In this document: positions 34,433 to 46,400 of the stretch, in pieces
Layout of the letters: the number at the start of each line of letters is the position of its first letter
How positions within the stretch are numbered: position 1 is the first letter of the stretch
Assembly (NCBI RefSeq): GCF_000499845.2
Contig: NC_023749.2
Span: 31,141,699-31,205,698 of the forward strand
Direction: 5' to 3'
Source: Phaseolus vulgaris
Lineage: Eukaryota; Streptophyta; Magnoliopsida; Fabales; Fabaceae
DNA length: 64,000 nt
Made by a program: the position numbers and the translations under genes
The notes under the pieces: generated by a model
Seen by the model: only the letters and a program-made list of their open reading frames with translations
Database searches by the model: none
Told to the model about the DNA's origin: nothing

Positions 34433-35125
34433 GTGATTCCAAATTCCAATGAGTCAGAATCTATATCTACTCAACAAGGGTGGTCTGAATTAAAGAAAGG
34501 ATCAAGTTGTTTTATAATCTTAGCTCAGATGGAAGTTAAGAATGAAGCTGAGATGAGTGGTATACCTATGATGAAGGAATTTGTGGATGTAATTCCAGAA
34601 GGAATACCTGGATTACCTCCCAAGAAAGAAGTGAAATTCTCCATTGATCTGGTACCTAGAGTTGGACCAGTGTTAATTGGACCTTACAGAATGACTTCAG
34701 CTGAGTTAATTAAATTAACAAATGGAAAAGTTGTTAAAGAAGTAGTTAATCAAACTCAATATATTTTCATGGGGTTTCCAATGTTGTGGGTTTAAAAGAA
34801 AGATGGATGATCTCGGTTGTGTATGGACTACAGGCAGTTGAATAAGTTGACCTCAAGAACAAGTATCCTCTACTCATAATTGATGATTTGATGGATCAGT
34901 GACATGGAGCCACAATTCTCAAAGTTTGATTTGGGATCTGATAGCATCAGATTTTGGTAAAGGCTGAAGATATGTAGAAGACGACCTTTAGGTCTCAGTA
35001 TGGAATTTGTGAGTATGTAGTGATGTTGTTTGAAGTAACAAACACTCCAGCTCTATTCATGGATTACATGAATAGAATTTTCTATTATTTTTTAGATAAG
35101 TTGTTGTGGTCTTTATAGACAACCA
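34433..35125 (+). pseudogene. Gypsy RT N-terminal fragment
   Basis: 34580-34740 encodes the linker before RT (EFVDVIPEGIPGLPPKKEV, FSIDLVP, PYRM). The RT that follows (34780-35120) is readable only in pieces: GWPF-like MDYMNRIF near 35060, then FLDK and a frame reading into the catalytic strand at about 35105. Many stops interrupt it. Confidence 0.75.
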
Positions 35126-36198
35126 TCTTGAGCTTTGATGTCTCCCAATCCATGGTGTTTGATGGAAGGCTGGAGTTGCTGCTTGTGAGGGTGGGTTCTG
35201 GGTAGATTAAAGTGTAATCCACTCCTTGTTTGAATCTAGAACTGATTTGAATCAAAACCCTTTTGAAAAAGAGTGTTTTCCAAACAAGTGGAAAAACAAC
35301 CTGTTGTTTTTTCGTTTCAACCAGTTGTTTGACACTTAGTGGTTTTTTAAAAGGGTTTGAAGTTGTTTGACTTGGTTGACTTTGTTGTTAAACCAATTCA
35401 ATCGGTTGTTTCGTGATTTCAACCGATTGTTTCTTTGAAAATCCTAACAAAATTCTGTTATGCTTTGTAAATCAGCTTTAAATGTTTTCTAACTGAATAG
35501 GCTCCTGCTTTAAATGTTTTTAACAAACCTTTGGAGTATATAAAGGTTGTTTTACGCTCATAAAGGAATCATAACAATTTTAGACATTTTGAAAGTGAGA
35601 AAACATATTTGAATTTTCAAGATTTGCATCAAGCTTTTGGATTTTCAAGAAGTGAGTGGAATAGGATTGCTATAATCTTTCAGTTTTGGATATTTTATCA
35701 GGTGTAATCCTTTCTCAATCTCTTGTATTTCTGTAATTGTTGTGTAAGTGCAGAATCAAAGGGTATTCTGATTTCTGTGGTGTTGGGTGCCAAAGGAAGT
35801 GTGTAGCTTGAGGTGTTCAAGGTCACTTCTTTGGTGGTTGTTGTTGTAATCTGAATTTTGATTGCATAGTAGATACTCAGGGGTTTCTGGGGACTGGATG
35901 TAGCTCTTGGGATAAGAGTGAACCAGTATAAATTATTTGTGTGCTTTTCTCTTGCCCTTAACTCATATACATTCTGATTTTAATTTGTTTTTAATACTGC
36001 TAATAAAAACAACTGATTGAACCGAAGAAACAAACAATTGTTTTTCTGTATATCATCTTAAACAGATTTGTTTCTATGATTCCTTGATTCCTTTCTCTGT
36101 ATTTCTGCATTGAAGTTCATTTTACCTTCAAATTTTGCGAAAATCTGTTTTAAACAATTCATCCCCCCATCTTGTTTAAAGCCATCTATTCTAACAGC
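35126..36198 (+). repeat. Copia-like (SIRE-type) LTR nested in the gypsy element
   Basis: The sequence breaks the gypsy RT at about 35125 and ends CTATTCTAACA at 36198, where gypsy coding resumes much further downstream in pol. It is rich in the words AACCGGTTGTTT / AACAACTGATTGAACCG on both strands, typical of legume SIRE-like LTRs. A TATA-like TATATAAAGG lies near 35538. About 0.7 kb of gypsy (rest of RT, RNase H) is missing across the insertion, so insertion was accompanied or followed by deletion; no target duplication is seen. Confidence 0.55.
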
Positions 36199-36676
36199 AC
36201 ATGCTCTTAGCAAGAAGTCAGTACAAGTGTCAGCCATGATGATTGAAGAGCAGAAGTTGATTGAGCAGTTCAGAAATCTAAATTTGGGAGTACAATACAA
36301 TTCCATGTTAATCATATTAGTTTTAGTAAGTTAGCTATAACTAATGATTTCCTTGGAATGATTAAGGAAAAGCAATTAAGAGAATCCTAGTCTGAAGTGT
36401 ATTGTGGATTTTCTAAGTATATATCAAGCTAAGGACTTTGTGATGGGAGAAGATGAGATCTTGAGATTAGGCAATGTTTGCATATCTACAAATGAAGGAC
36501 TGAAGAGAATGATTCTAGAAAACGGTTATAAGGGTTATATAAGTCTATGTCCTAGTATGAATAAGATGTACCAAGGTTTGAAGGAATCCTTTTGGTGGTT
36601 AGGCATGCGAAAAAAAATAGCTTAGTATGTTGTGACAAGTATGACATGTCAAAAGGAAAAGGTAGAACATTAGAGA
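36199..36676 (+). pseudogene. Gypsy pol fragment: end of RNase H and integrase zinc region
   Basis: Reads HALSKKSVQVSAMMIEEQKL just after the LTR. The integrase N-terminal region follows (ILRLGNVCIS, KMYQGLKESFWWLGM, MTCQKEK) up to 36670. Stops are present. It is interrupted in the middle of integrase by the solo LTR. Confidence 0.8.
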
Positions 36677-36681
36677 CCTAA

Positions 36682-37267
36682 TGATACAAACCGACAGATG
36701 ACTAAGGACACAACAAGAACTTCCCAAAAGGGTCATTCATCTCAAGATACAAAGTCAGACCCCATCAAGCCTCGAGAAAGAATCAACAAAAGAAGAAGCT
36801 ATAAACCAGAATACCAGAAGTTCTTCCTTTTGGTCTTCTTAAAAAAAATAGAATATGTTTGTAAATAATTTGGGCTCACTTTAGGGTTCCAAATAGCAAA
36901 GATAGGCTAGAATAAGGTACCTTTAGCATAATAGGGGGTGTAGTTAGCATTTTAGCTTGTTCTTGGCCTTTTTGGAAGGCATTTTGATCTAGTTTCTTGA
37001 AGGACAAGTCTAGGATGCGGGTTTGACTGTCAAACCCTAAGGATGCCTATTTTTTCTCTTTTCCCATCCTACCTCTTTAGCTTGTTCTCCAAGGCTCCTT
37101 CACCTATAAATAGGAAGCCTACCTACTGTATTTTACATGTTGAATTTGAATAGAAAAGTTACTCTGCACAATTCTAAGAAAAGTTACTCTCATCATAATT
37201 CTGCTAAAATCTCAATCTTAAGTAAAGTATCACCTAAAATGAAAACATCTAAAATCAACTCACATCA
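36682..37267 (+). repeat. Solo LTR, 586 bp, with CCTAA target duplication
   Basis: Starts TGATACAAACC and ends ACTCACATCA. Identical CCTAA flanks at 36677-36681 and 37268-37272. A TATA box, TATAAATAG, is at 37105-37113. Integrase coding reads through on both sides (QRP before, QQLDIP after), which proves the insertion. No internal region, so it is a solo LTR left by recombination, or a short non-autonomous element. Confidence 0.88.
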
Positions 37268-37272
37268 CCTAA

Positions 37273-38278
37273 TGATTATTGCAGCAATTGGATATTCCCG
37301 AGTGTAAATGGGATAACATTGTTATGGATTTTATTACCTATTTGCCAAGAATAGTAAGAGATCATGATGCAGTCTAGGTGATAGATGATCAACGGACGAA
37401 GAGCGCTTATTTTCTTCCAATTAATTTGAGAATAATATGGCCAAGTTAGCACAGATGTACATCAGAGGGATTGTGAGATTGCATGGAATGCCTTCACATA
37501 TTGTTTCTGATAGAGATCTCATATTTACTTCATAGTTTTGGCAGATTCTACAAGATTCTTTGGGAACTAGATTGGGAATGAACTATGCATATCATCCTCA
37601 AACAAATGGGAAGTCTGAGAGAACGATCCAGTCTTTAGAAGATTTGTTGAGGACATGTGTATTGGATCATCTGGGAAGTTAGAATGAGATTATGCCTTTG
37701 GTGGAGTTTGTATGGGAGGAAGTGCAAAACTCTTTTATGTTGGTATCAGAATGGTGAGACAATATTGGTTGGGATAGAATTAATTTAATAGATCACTGAG
37801 AAGGTGGAACAGATACATGACAAAATGAAAATTTCTCATAATAGGTAGAAATCATATGCAAATCAGAGGAAGAAACCTTTGGAGTTTACGGTTAAAGACC
37901 ATGTGTTCCCGAGAGTATCACTTACCAAGAGTGTAAGGACGAGCTATCAAGAAGAAGTTATTCCTAAAGTTTGTTGGACCCTATCAAATCCTAAGCCTGC
38001 ATAATGTCTTTTGTGTGTCTCAACTAAGAAAAGTATATCCAAGAATATAGTCACGCATTGGAAATGCATAATGTGCAAATCAAGGATAACATGTATTTCA
38101 AAGTAAAATTAGTTTAGATTGAAGACCATTAGTATGGTCAAGGTAGTGTGGGTTGATAGATTTGGTGATTCATCTAGAGAAATAGAAAAAAACCATGAGA
38201 GAAGCCTATCCCTGTCATCCTCGTCCCTTTTCTTATAAGTCAATTTTCGAGGACTAAAATTTTTCTTGTTAGGGAGAA
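37273..38278 (+). pseudogene. Gypsy integrase core and chromodomain-like end
   Basis: QQLDIPECKWDNIVMDFITYLP at the start contains the first catalytic Asp region (37275-37345). [20 protein letters not shown] holds the Glu near 37600-37650. ISMVKVVW near 38128 is the chromodomain-like tail. Polypurine TTAGGGAGAA precedes the 3' LTR start at 38279. Heavily frameshifted. Confidence 0.8.
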
Positions 38279-38330
38279 TGTAAGGATCGAGAAAATAATC
38301 TTTAAAGTGTTTATTGTATTGAGGTATTAC

Positions 38331-39186
38331 CTGATCCCATCCTTTATTAATTGCAGCTTGCAAAATAGTCAACATCCACTGCATAACATAGTAACCGCAC
38401 TCATAATTTCCAGATTGCCTGTTGGACTGCATGTGAAAATAAATGTATTAAATGAATGAGTGAAACACATTAAATTGAGTGAACAACAAATTATGTCCAG
38501 AGTAAGCACTAAAATAATAAGATTGCATGTTAGAATACATAACATTATATAATGTATAAGTAATAATATATGTTAAATGAAACTTTCGTACCTATCTATA
38601 ATGTTTTTAAAATAGGTAGGGGGTTTTATGCAAGGAGCAAAACCATGCAGCGGTATGATCTTGAACATATATGATAAATAGTTGCCAATGACGCCTATAT
38701 AACAAATCAGTTAATTAGTTTCTCTTATTTCAATAATTTATTATAACTTATTTAATAAATAAGGACTTACTCATGGATGTACGAAGCAAAATAAATTTAT
38801 TTTCCACCATTCTTTAAGGCAGTGGTGATGTATGTTTGTGTTTCCGACTTCTTGTTTCCAATTAATTGAATGACTTGAGGGTCTAAAAACCCATATATAT
38901 TGTGTTTCCCCTCATCCAAGCATAATCCAAAAAGATACCTAAATTTCAATAAGTTAGTACTAATATATTTAATAAATCAAACGTATAAAGATTTTAATAT
39001 TTGAACTTACATCATCCATAATTGCAGAACTGTTATGTTAATCTCTTGATCTCCAGATGCAAGGTCCAACAAATCAGACATGTGAACGTACAACGGTAGA
39101 TTACTATGCCTTCCAAAAACATTGGCATCCCATGGAACCTCTAAGACGGTTGTATCTAAAGCTGTAGCAACTTCCACCAATGCCAC
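38331..39186 (-). pseudogene. Ulp1-like (C48) cysteine protease relic, transposon-borne
   Basis: Exon-like pieces on the minus strand, from high to low coordinate: VPWDANVFGRHSNLPLYVHM...LQLW (39180-39010); YGFLDPQVIQLIGNKKSE (38910-38830); HWQLFIIYVQDHTAAWFCSL (about 38690-38600), containing the catalytic His; and QSGNYECGYYVMQWML (38425-38370), containing the catalytic Cys. AT-rich gaps between them look like introns. This domain arrangement is known from Ulp1 genes carried by plant CACTA and MULE transposons. It is cut at both ends by gypsy pieces, and a small piece of Tekay DNA is fused to the C-terminal frame. Confidence 0.78.
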
Positions 39187-41569
39187 GAAAGGTAGTGTTC
39201 ATAGATGATATCTTGATCTATTCTCGTACAAGGGAAAAACATGCAGAACATCTTAGAACTATCCTGAACATTTTGAGAGAAAAACAACTATATGCTAAAC
39301 TTTCAAAATGTGACTTCTGAATGTCAGAAATATAATTTTTAGGACATGTCATCTCTGCACAGGGAATATCAGTAGATCCTTCTAAAGTGGAGGTTGTACT
39401 TCAGTGGGAACGTCCTAAAATAGTTACAGAAATTAGAAGCTTTGTCGGGTTAGCAGGAAATTACAGGAGATTTATAGAAGGCTTTTCTAAAATAGTGGCT
39501 CCTTTGACCCAATTGACTAGAAAGGATCATCCTTTTGCATGGACTGAGCAATGTGAGAGAAGCTTTGAAGAGTTGAAAAGAAGGTTGACTAATGCTTCTG
39601 TATTGACAATCCCTGATACCAATTAGTCTTTTGGATTTTTTCTGTTATGCTTCCTATCAGGGATTGGGTTGTATTCTAATGCAGAATAAGAAAATTGTTG
39701 CCTATGCTTCTCGTCAATTAAAGATGCATGAAAGAAATTATCCAACTCATGATCTAGAATTGGCAGGAGTTGTCTTTGCTTTAAAAATATGGAGACATTT
39801 TATTTACAGAGTTAGTTTTAACGTGTTCAGTGATTATAAAAGCTTGAAGTATTTGTTTGATCAGAAGGAGCTTAATATGAAGCAGATGAGGTGGATCGAA
39901 TTTTTAAAGGACTATGATTTCTAGCTAATATACCATCCTGGGAAGGCAAATGTTGTTGCAGATGCGTTGAGTCGTAAAAAGATACAAATATCTTCGCTTA
40001 TGATTAGAGAGCTAGCATTGATTGAAGATTTCAAGAGTATGAATTTGGAGGTTTCCATGTCTTCAAAATGCATTAGTTGTAATACACTTGTTATAACTAA
40101 TGAATTTCTGGAGAAGGTGAAGGAGAAGCAGTTGGAAGATTCAAAATTGAAGAACTTCATGGGCTTATTAAATACTGACAAAGCTAAAGACTTCTCTTTA
40201 GGAATGGATGGTATTTTGAGATTTAAGAATAGAATATGCATACCAGGATAATGAAATAAAGAAAATATTGCTATCTGAAGGTCATAAAATCAAACCCAGT
40301 TTACATCAAAAAATGACGAAGATGTATCAAGATCTCAAGAAGTCCTATTGGTGGCATGGCATGAATAATGATGTAGCTAACTTTGTAGTTGCTTGCTTGA
40401 CTTGTCAGAAATCAAAGATTGAACATCAACGACCTGGAGGCATGTTAATTCAGTTAGACATTCCAGTGTGGAAGTGGGATAGTATCTCAATGGATTTTGT
40501 TACCCACTTACCACGTACTTTGAGGAAGCATGACTCTATTTGGGTCATAGTGGATAGGTTGACAAAGTCGGCACACTTCTTACCTATAGATTTGAGAATC
40601 TTTATGTGAAAGTTGGCCCAGATTTACATAGATGAAATAGTCATATTGCATGGTGTACCCTCCAGCATAGTTTCAAATAGAGATCCTAGAGTCACCTCCA
40701 GATTCTGGCAAACACTTCAAAAAGCTTCGGGGACTAAACTCAGACTTAGTTCAACATATCATCCTCAGACTGATGGACAATTAGAGAGAACTATCCAGTC
40801 CTTAGAGGATTTGCTTAGGACTTATGTGTTAGATCATTTGGGCAGTTGGGATAAAATTCTACCTTTGGTAGAGTTCACTTACAATAACAGTTACCAAGCT
40901 AGCATAGGAATGGCTCCTTTCGAGGCATTGTATGGAAGAAAGTGTAGGACACCTCTGTGTTGGTTTCAGGATGGTGAGAGTGTGTTAATTGCACAAGAAT
41001 TAATACAAGAAACCAATGAGAAAGTCAAAATGATTCAAGAAAGATAGAAAACATCTCTTAGCAGGCAAATATCTTATGCGGATCAAAGAAGAAGACCTTT
41101 AGAATTCTCTGCAGGTGATCATGTCTTTTTTAGAGTTACACCGTTCACTGGTGTAGGAAGACCACTCAAATCCAAGAAATTAACTCCTAAGTTCATAGGA
41201 CCTTATCAAATTCTTAGAAGAATAGGCCATGTGGCTTATGAAATTGCTTTGTCTCCTCCTTTAGCTAACATTCACAATATTTTCCATGTATCCCAGCTAA
41301 GAAAATTTGTACCTGATCCCAGCCACATTCTAGAGTTTCATTCCATCCAAGTGAAAGAAAATATGTCAGTTGAAGTGAAGTTAATAAGAATTTTAGATTC
41401 ACAAGTGAAACAACTTCGGGAAAGAAGTATTCCCATGGTGAAAGTATTGTGGGATCCCTTCTCTATAGATTCCACTTGGGAAATTGAAGAGGGGATACAA
41501 GCATCATACCCTAATCTCTTTCTTGGTAAGTTCATTTTCGAGGACAAAAATTTTTGTAGTTGGAGATAA
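39187..41569 (+). pseudogene. Second Tekay-type gypsy pol, 5'-truncated
   Basis: Begins in mid-RT at the catalytic strand ([18 protein letters not shown]). Then RT C-terminal half (39387-39626), RNase H (39631-39970; [25 protein letters not shown]), and the integrase zinc region (CLTCQKSK near 40405). The core has the Asp in WDSISMDFV, RDPRVTSRFW, and the Glu in [14 protein letters not shown]. An end with a chromodomain-like fold follows (ISPMVKVLW-type, near 41430-41520). In-frame stops occur at about 39319, 39626, 39922, 40249, 40607 and 41045. It is better preserved than the copy at 32941. Confidence 0.9.
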
Positions 41570-42955
41570 TGTAACAGCGTGGTACAAAAGCAGGGAAGCC
41601 CCCACTGCACCACAGTCTTCTTTTTCTCCTTCTTATTTTTTTTCCATCTATCCCTTCTATCTTCTCTCTTAATTTCTCACTTCATACCTCATCTATTTTA
41701 GAATTTGATCATACCACGCTGTAGCTGAGGAGTTACGAAACATTTCTACCCGATCAGATTTTTAAATAGAGTAAGTTCATTTTTGCTCTAAAGATCATTT
41801 GTTCTCTGTTTTTTCTTAGGATTTAGTCATCAATCTTGGTGGGGTCAATTGAGAAGTTTAATCCTCTCAACTTATTCTACTATATACTGAATTTTTGTTC
41901 TATTTGGATAACTTGGATTAGGCTCGTAAATCTTGAAGCTTATCCAGACTATGGAGAATAAAATTCTAGAGGTTGCTTGGAAAGCAAGCAACTAAGATAA
42001 GGGAAGCGAAATTTAATTTTTAATAGCACCCTAGGATAGAAGATCTGAATGTGGAAGGGACGTGGTCCCAATATTCAATTTCTCTTGTAGGGATATATTG
42101 TGTGTTTATATATTGTGTTGTTTGTTTATATATTATTTAAAATTTATAAAAAATATTAGATTTTGATGGTTTAATATTTAAGTGTTGTTTTTTATGTTAA
42201 TTAAGGTTTTGAATGTTGTGGATCGTGTTTGGAATGATATTGTATGATGAAATGGTGTGGAATTGAATTCATACATTTGGGATAATGTATGGACTAATGT
42301 TTGTTGTGTATTAAGTATTGATGCCTATGTGGTAACAGAGATCTCCGAGCTTCACTGATGATCTAAGTCACATAGACTAAGATATCAGGTAGTGAGAAGC
42401 TGATAAGGGAGTTCATGAACACGGTGACATATGAGATGCACGGCTTGGGTTGTATTGAACTTACCCTGATCCTTTCTGTTAGATTCGCTAGTAATCTTCG
42501 GATCAGGTGTTAGTCTCTGGTAGGACTTACTTAATACGGGTCTTCCGGAAGACGTTGTTTGTTGAATATTCAAAATGTGTAGATCCATGTGAGATCTATG
42601 TGATTGTTATATGTTGGAATTTGAAGAAGATTGAATAATTGAGAAATTGACCATGCAATTTGATTTTCTCTTTTAATTTAATTGTGTATATTATAAAATT
42701 TTATTTTCACAAGTTTACCCTTGTTTTTCGTGTTGTGTTTGAACTGCAATGATTGTACTATGTACACGAGTAGGTGACCATACAGGTGCAGGAGAGCCTT
42801 AAAGGTTTCAGAGTTTTATTTTGAGCTGTGGATATGTAAATATTTGTATTTCTATAAGTCATAATCTTTTAATAGAAATATTTTGAAAAACTTTAAGTTT
42901 GTATAGAAATATGTAGAACGTGTTTTAAAATAGTTAGATGTATTTTCTAGAGTGT
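41570..42955 (+). repeat. 3' LTR of the second Tekay-type element, end uncertain
   Basis: Starts TGTAACAGCGTGG right after TTGGAGATAA (purine tract). CAGCGTGGTAC at 41575 recurs inverted as ATACCACGCTG at 41711. The right end is not marked: homology with the duplicated host segment begins at 42956, so the LTR stops at or before there. Confidence 0.65.
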
Positions 42956-43351
42956 TTAATGAGAGTTATAATTAAAAAAATCATAGAATAAAAACATGTT
43001 TTACTATGTTTATGTTTTTTTTTTATAAAAAGTTTTCATGTTAGGCATCACTATGCAACTAGACATCTCAGTTAGACTGACACCGCAATTACTATGTTTA
43101 TGTTTATAAGTGTTATAATTTGTTTATCTTTATCACTATATTGTTATTATATTTATTATAAGTTATTAATATATTATGCTTAATATTATTATAGGGGAAT
43201 TATTGGTAAGTTTATAATTTATTATATATTTATTTTTAAAAAAACACTATATAGGAATGTTTAGGTTCAGTTGTAAATTTGAGATTATGAAGGAGATGAT
43301 CCTCCCATTATATTGAATTCATATAGAAAAAATATTATGTGTTAAGGGTGT
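42956..43351. repeat. Duplicated host segment, copy A left arm
   Basis: Matches 55778-56181 almost throughout and is cut exactly at GGTGT (43347-43351) by the Tat element. Continues at 52266. Confidence 0.93.
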
Positions 43352-43377
43352 TGTACTGGTAGGCTAAAACCGAGAGG
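43352..43377 (+). repeat. Residual 5' LTR (26 bp)
   Basis: Identical to the first 26 bases of the 3' LTR (51729 onward), after which the sequence goes straight into gag coding. A single deletion after insertion is the simplest explanation, because both target-duplication copies survive. Confidence 0.85.
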
Positions 43378-43488
43378 ATATATAATGAAAATTCTCAAAC
43401 CAGAAGAAGATGGCTTGAAAACTCTGGGGTTTGTGCAGGAACATCTTCCATAAAACATCCGTTTTATGATGTTATAGTCGATACTCCG

Positions 43489-46400
43489 TTGCCTGACAAT
43501 TGGAAGAACTTAACCATTGACAAATATGATGGAAGTACGGATCCTGATGAGCATATTGCAATATACACTACTCAAATCAGCTTGTATACATGGAATGATG
43601 CTGTTATGTGCAGAGTATTTCCTACAACTCTGAAAGGGGCAGCATTAAGCTGGTTTACACGCCTCCCACCTTTGAGTATAGATTGTTTTGATACGTTGAT
43701 AGAAAAGTTCGGTGCTCAATTTGCAACTAGTCGTCCCCATCATTTAACGTCAATCGCCTTAGTGAACATAAGACAAGAGAAAGGAGAGTCTTTAAGAATG
43801 TTCATGGAACGTTTTGGAAAGGTTGCTTTGGGAATCCGAAATCTTAGTCCAGAGGTCACCATGCATCATATGATAACGACATTAAAACCGGGACCATTTG
43901 CCGATAGTCTTTGCAAGAAACCTGCGATCAATCTGGATGAACTAAGGCAACGGGCATCAAAATTTATGCAAATGGAAGAATTAAGGGAGTTTCGAAACCA
44001 AGTAAGGGTTGATGGAGGCGAGAAGAGGGTGACAGAAAGAGAACACCCGCCTGTTGCAAGAAGAGCCCGAGAAGAATTCAGAGCTCGAAAGTTCCAGCAA
44101 TACACACCTCTAAATACGAACAGAGCAAGAATTTTACAGGAAGCCATGGCAGCCGAAATAATACCATCACCAAGAAAAGCAAGAACACCAGAAAGGGCAG
44201 ACCGCACCAAACATTGTGAATATCATAAAAATCATGGTCATCATACAGAAGAATGTATTGGGTTGAAAGATAAAATAGAAGAGTTGATTCATGCCGGACA
44301 GTTAAAACGTTTTGTTCAAAGGGGAAATCCAAGAGTATGGTTGAGTCCAGAGAGAGATACGAGGGGGCGAGAGCTGGGTGAAAGAAGGGTTGAAAGGTTG
44401 GAAAGGAGAGAAAAACAAGTGGAAAAAAGAGACGAAAGAAGGGTTGGAAGGCCAGACGAAAGAAGAGATAGAATCTATCAAAACACTCAATCAGTAAGAC
44501 GAAGCAGAGAGCGAAGTTTGGGAAGACCGGTTAGGGGGTTTATAAATACGATCTCAGGAGGTTTTTCTGGGAAGGAATCCTCATCTGCACGAAAGCAACA
44601 TTGGAGAAATATCAGGTCTGTTAATCATGTTTTCAAAAGAAGAACTTTACCACCAATGCTTTTCACAGACGAAGACTTCCAAGAAATTGATCCAGATCAT
44701 GATGATCCTATGGTAATCACGGTTGAAATAGCCGAATATGCTGTCATGAAGACCCTGGTTGATCAAGGGAGTTCGGTCGATATCTTGTTCTGGGATACGT
44801 TCAAAAGGTTACATTTGAGAGAAGAAGACATAGTGCCTTTTCGAGAGCAAATCATTGGCTTTTCAGGCGAAAGAGTTAACACAAAGGGATATGTTGATTT
44901 GGTGACAACATTTGGAAGAGGTAGCAAAGTTAGAAAAATTAAAATCCGATATCTGGTGGTGGATGCATCCACCTCATACAATGTGTTGCTAGGACGATCT
45001 TCCTTAAATAAGTTAGGAGCAATCGTGTCAACACCACATTTGGCCATGAAATTCCCAACAGAAAAAGGAGAGATAGCTACAGTTTATGTCAATCAAAGAG
45101 ATGCTCGAGAATGTTATGCAGCAAGTTTAAAAATGAATTTGAAGGTGGATAAAGAGGCTGAAAAAATAGTAGCCATGGTGGACTTGGATCCCAGATTGAA
45201 TGAGGAAAGGCTGGAACCGAAAGAAGAAACGACAGCAGTACTGTTAGGCCAAGACGACAGACAATGCACTTATGTAAGTGGAAGTATGCCTGATGAATTG
45301 CTTAGCAAACTTATCACACTGTTGCGTAGTAATAAGGATTTATTTGCCTGGCGGCCGTCTGATATCCCTGGAATTGATCCAGAGGTAATGTGTCACAAAT
45401 TATCTGTTTGCCGGGAAGCAAAGCCAGTATCTCAAAAACGAAGAAAGTTAGGAGAAGAACGACGACAAGCAGCAATTGAAGAAACTCAAAAGTTAATACA
45501 AGCTGGTTTTATCCGAGAAGCTAAGTATACCACGTGGTTGTCTAATGTGGTACTCGTCAAAAAACCAAGTGGACAATGGAGAATGTGTATAGATTACACT
45601 GATTTGAACAAAGCTTGTCCGAAAGACACATATCCATTACCTAACATAGACCGACTAGTTGATGGGGCATCTGGCCAAGAGATGATGAGTTTCCTTGATG
45701 CTTATTCGGGGTATAATCAAATACAGATGTATGCACCTGATATCCCGAAAACAGCTTTCACCACTGATGTTGCAAATTATTGTTATAAAGTCATGCCTTT
45801 CGGCTTGAAGAATGCTGGGGCAACATACCAAAGATTGATGGACAAAGTGTTTAAAGAACAGATTGGAAAGAACCTAGAAGTGTATGTTGATGACATGGTT
45901 GTTAAATCAAATGAGATACAGAAACACCTGGAAGACCTTGAAGAAGTGTTTGCTCAAATAAGGAAATACAATATTCGACTTAATCCAGAAAAATGCGTTT
46001 TCGGCGTCAGAGGAGGAAAATTTTTGGGATTTATGTTGACAAACAGAGGAATTGAAGCTAATCCTGACAAATGTGAGGCAATCATGCAGATGGGAAGACC
46101 AAAAAACCTAAAAGAAGTGCAAAGGCTAGTAGGGAAGTTGAATTCACTATCAAGATTTTTGCCAATATTGGCTGAGAAAACTAAACCGATTATAAACTTG
46201 TTGAAAAAATCTGAAAATTTTGTGTGGAGTGAACAATGTGAGCAAGCTTTATCTCAAATAAAGAGCATGGTGGCTGAACCTCCAATTTTAGTAAAACCTG
46301 TACCCAATCAACCCATCATAGTCTACTTAGCTACTTCAAATGAAGCAATAGGAGCCGCTTTAATCCAAGAAAACCTAGAGCAGAAACCGATATATTTTGT

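Larger units (their letters stand above)
32941..38330 (+). mobile_element. Decayed Tekay-type Ty3/gypsy element with two nested LTRs
   Basis: 5' LTR 32941-33191, primer-binding site 33194-33204, decayed pol in pieces (34433-35125, 36199-36676, 37273-38278), and a cut 3' LTR starting at 38279 with TGTAAGGATCGAGAAAATA, which matches the 5' LTR start. Inside are a copia-like LTR (about 35126-36198) and a solo LTR (36682-37267). The 3' LTR stops after about 50 bp where a Ulp1 relic begins. Confidence 0.85.
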
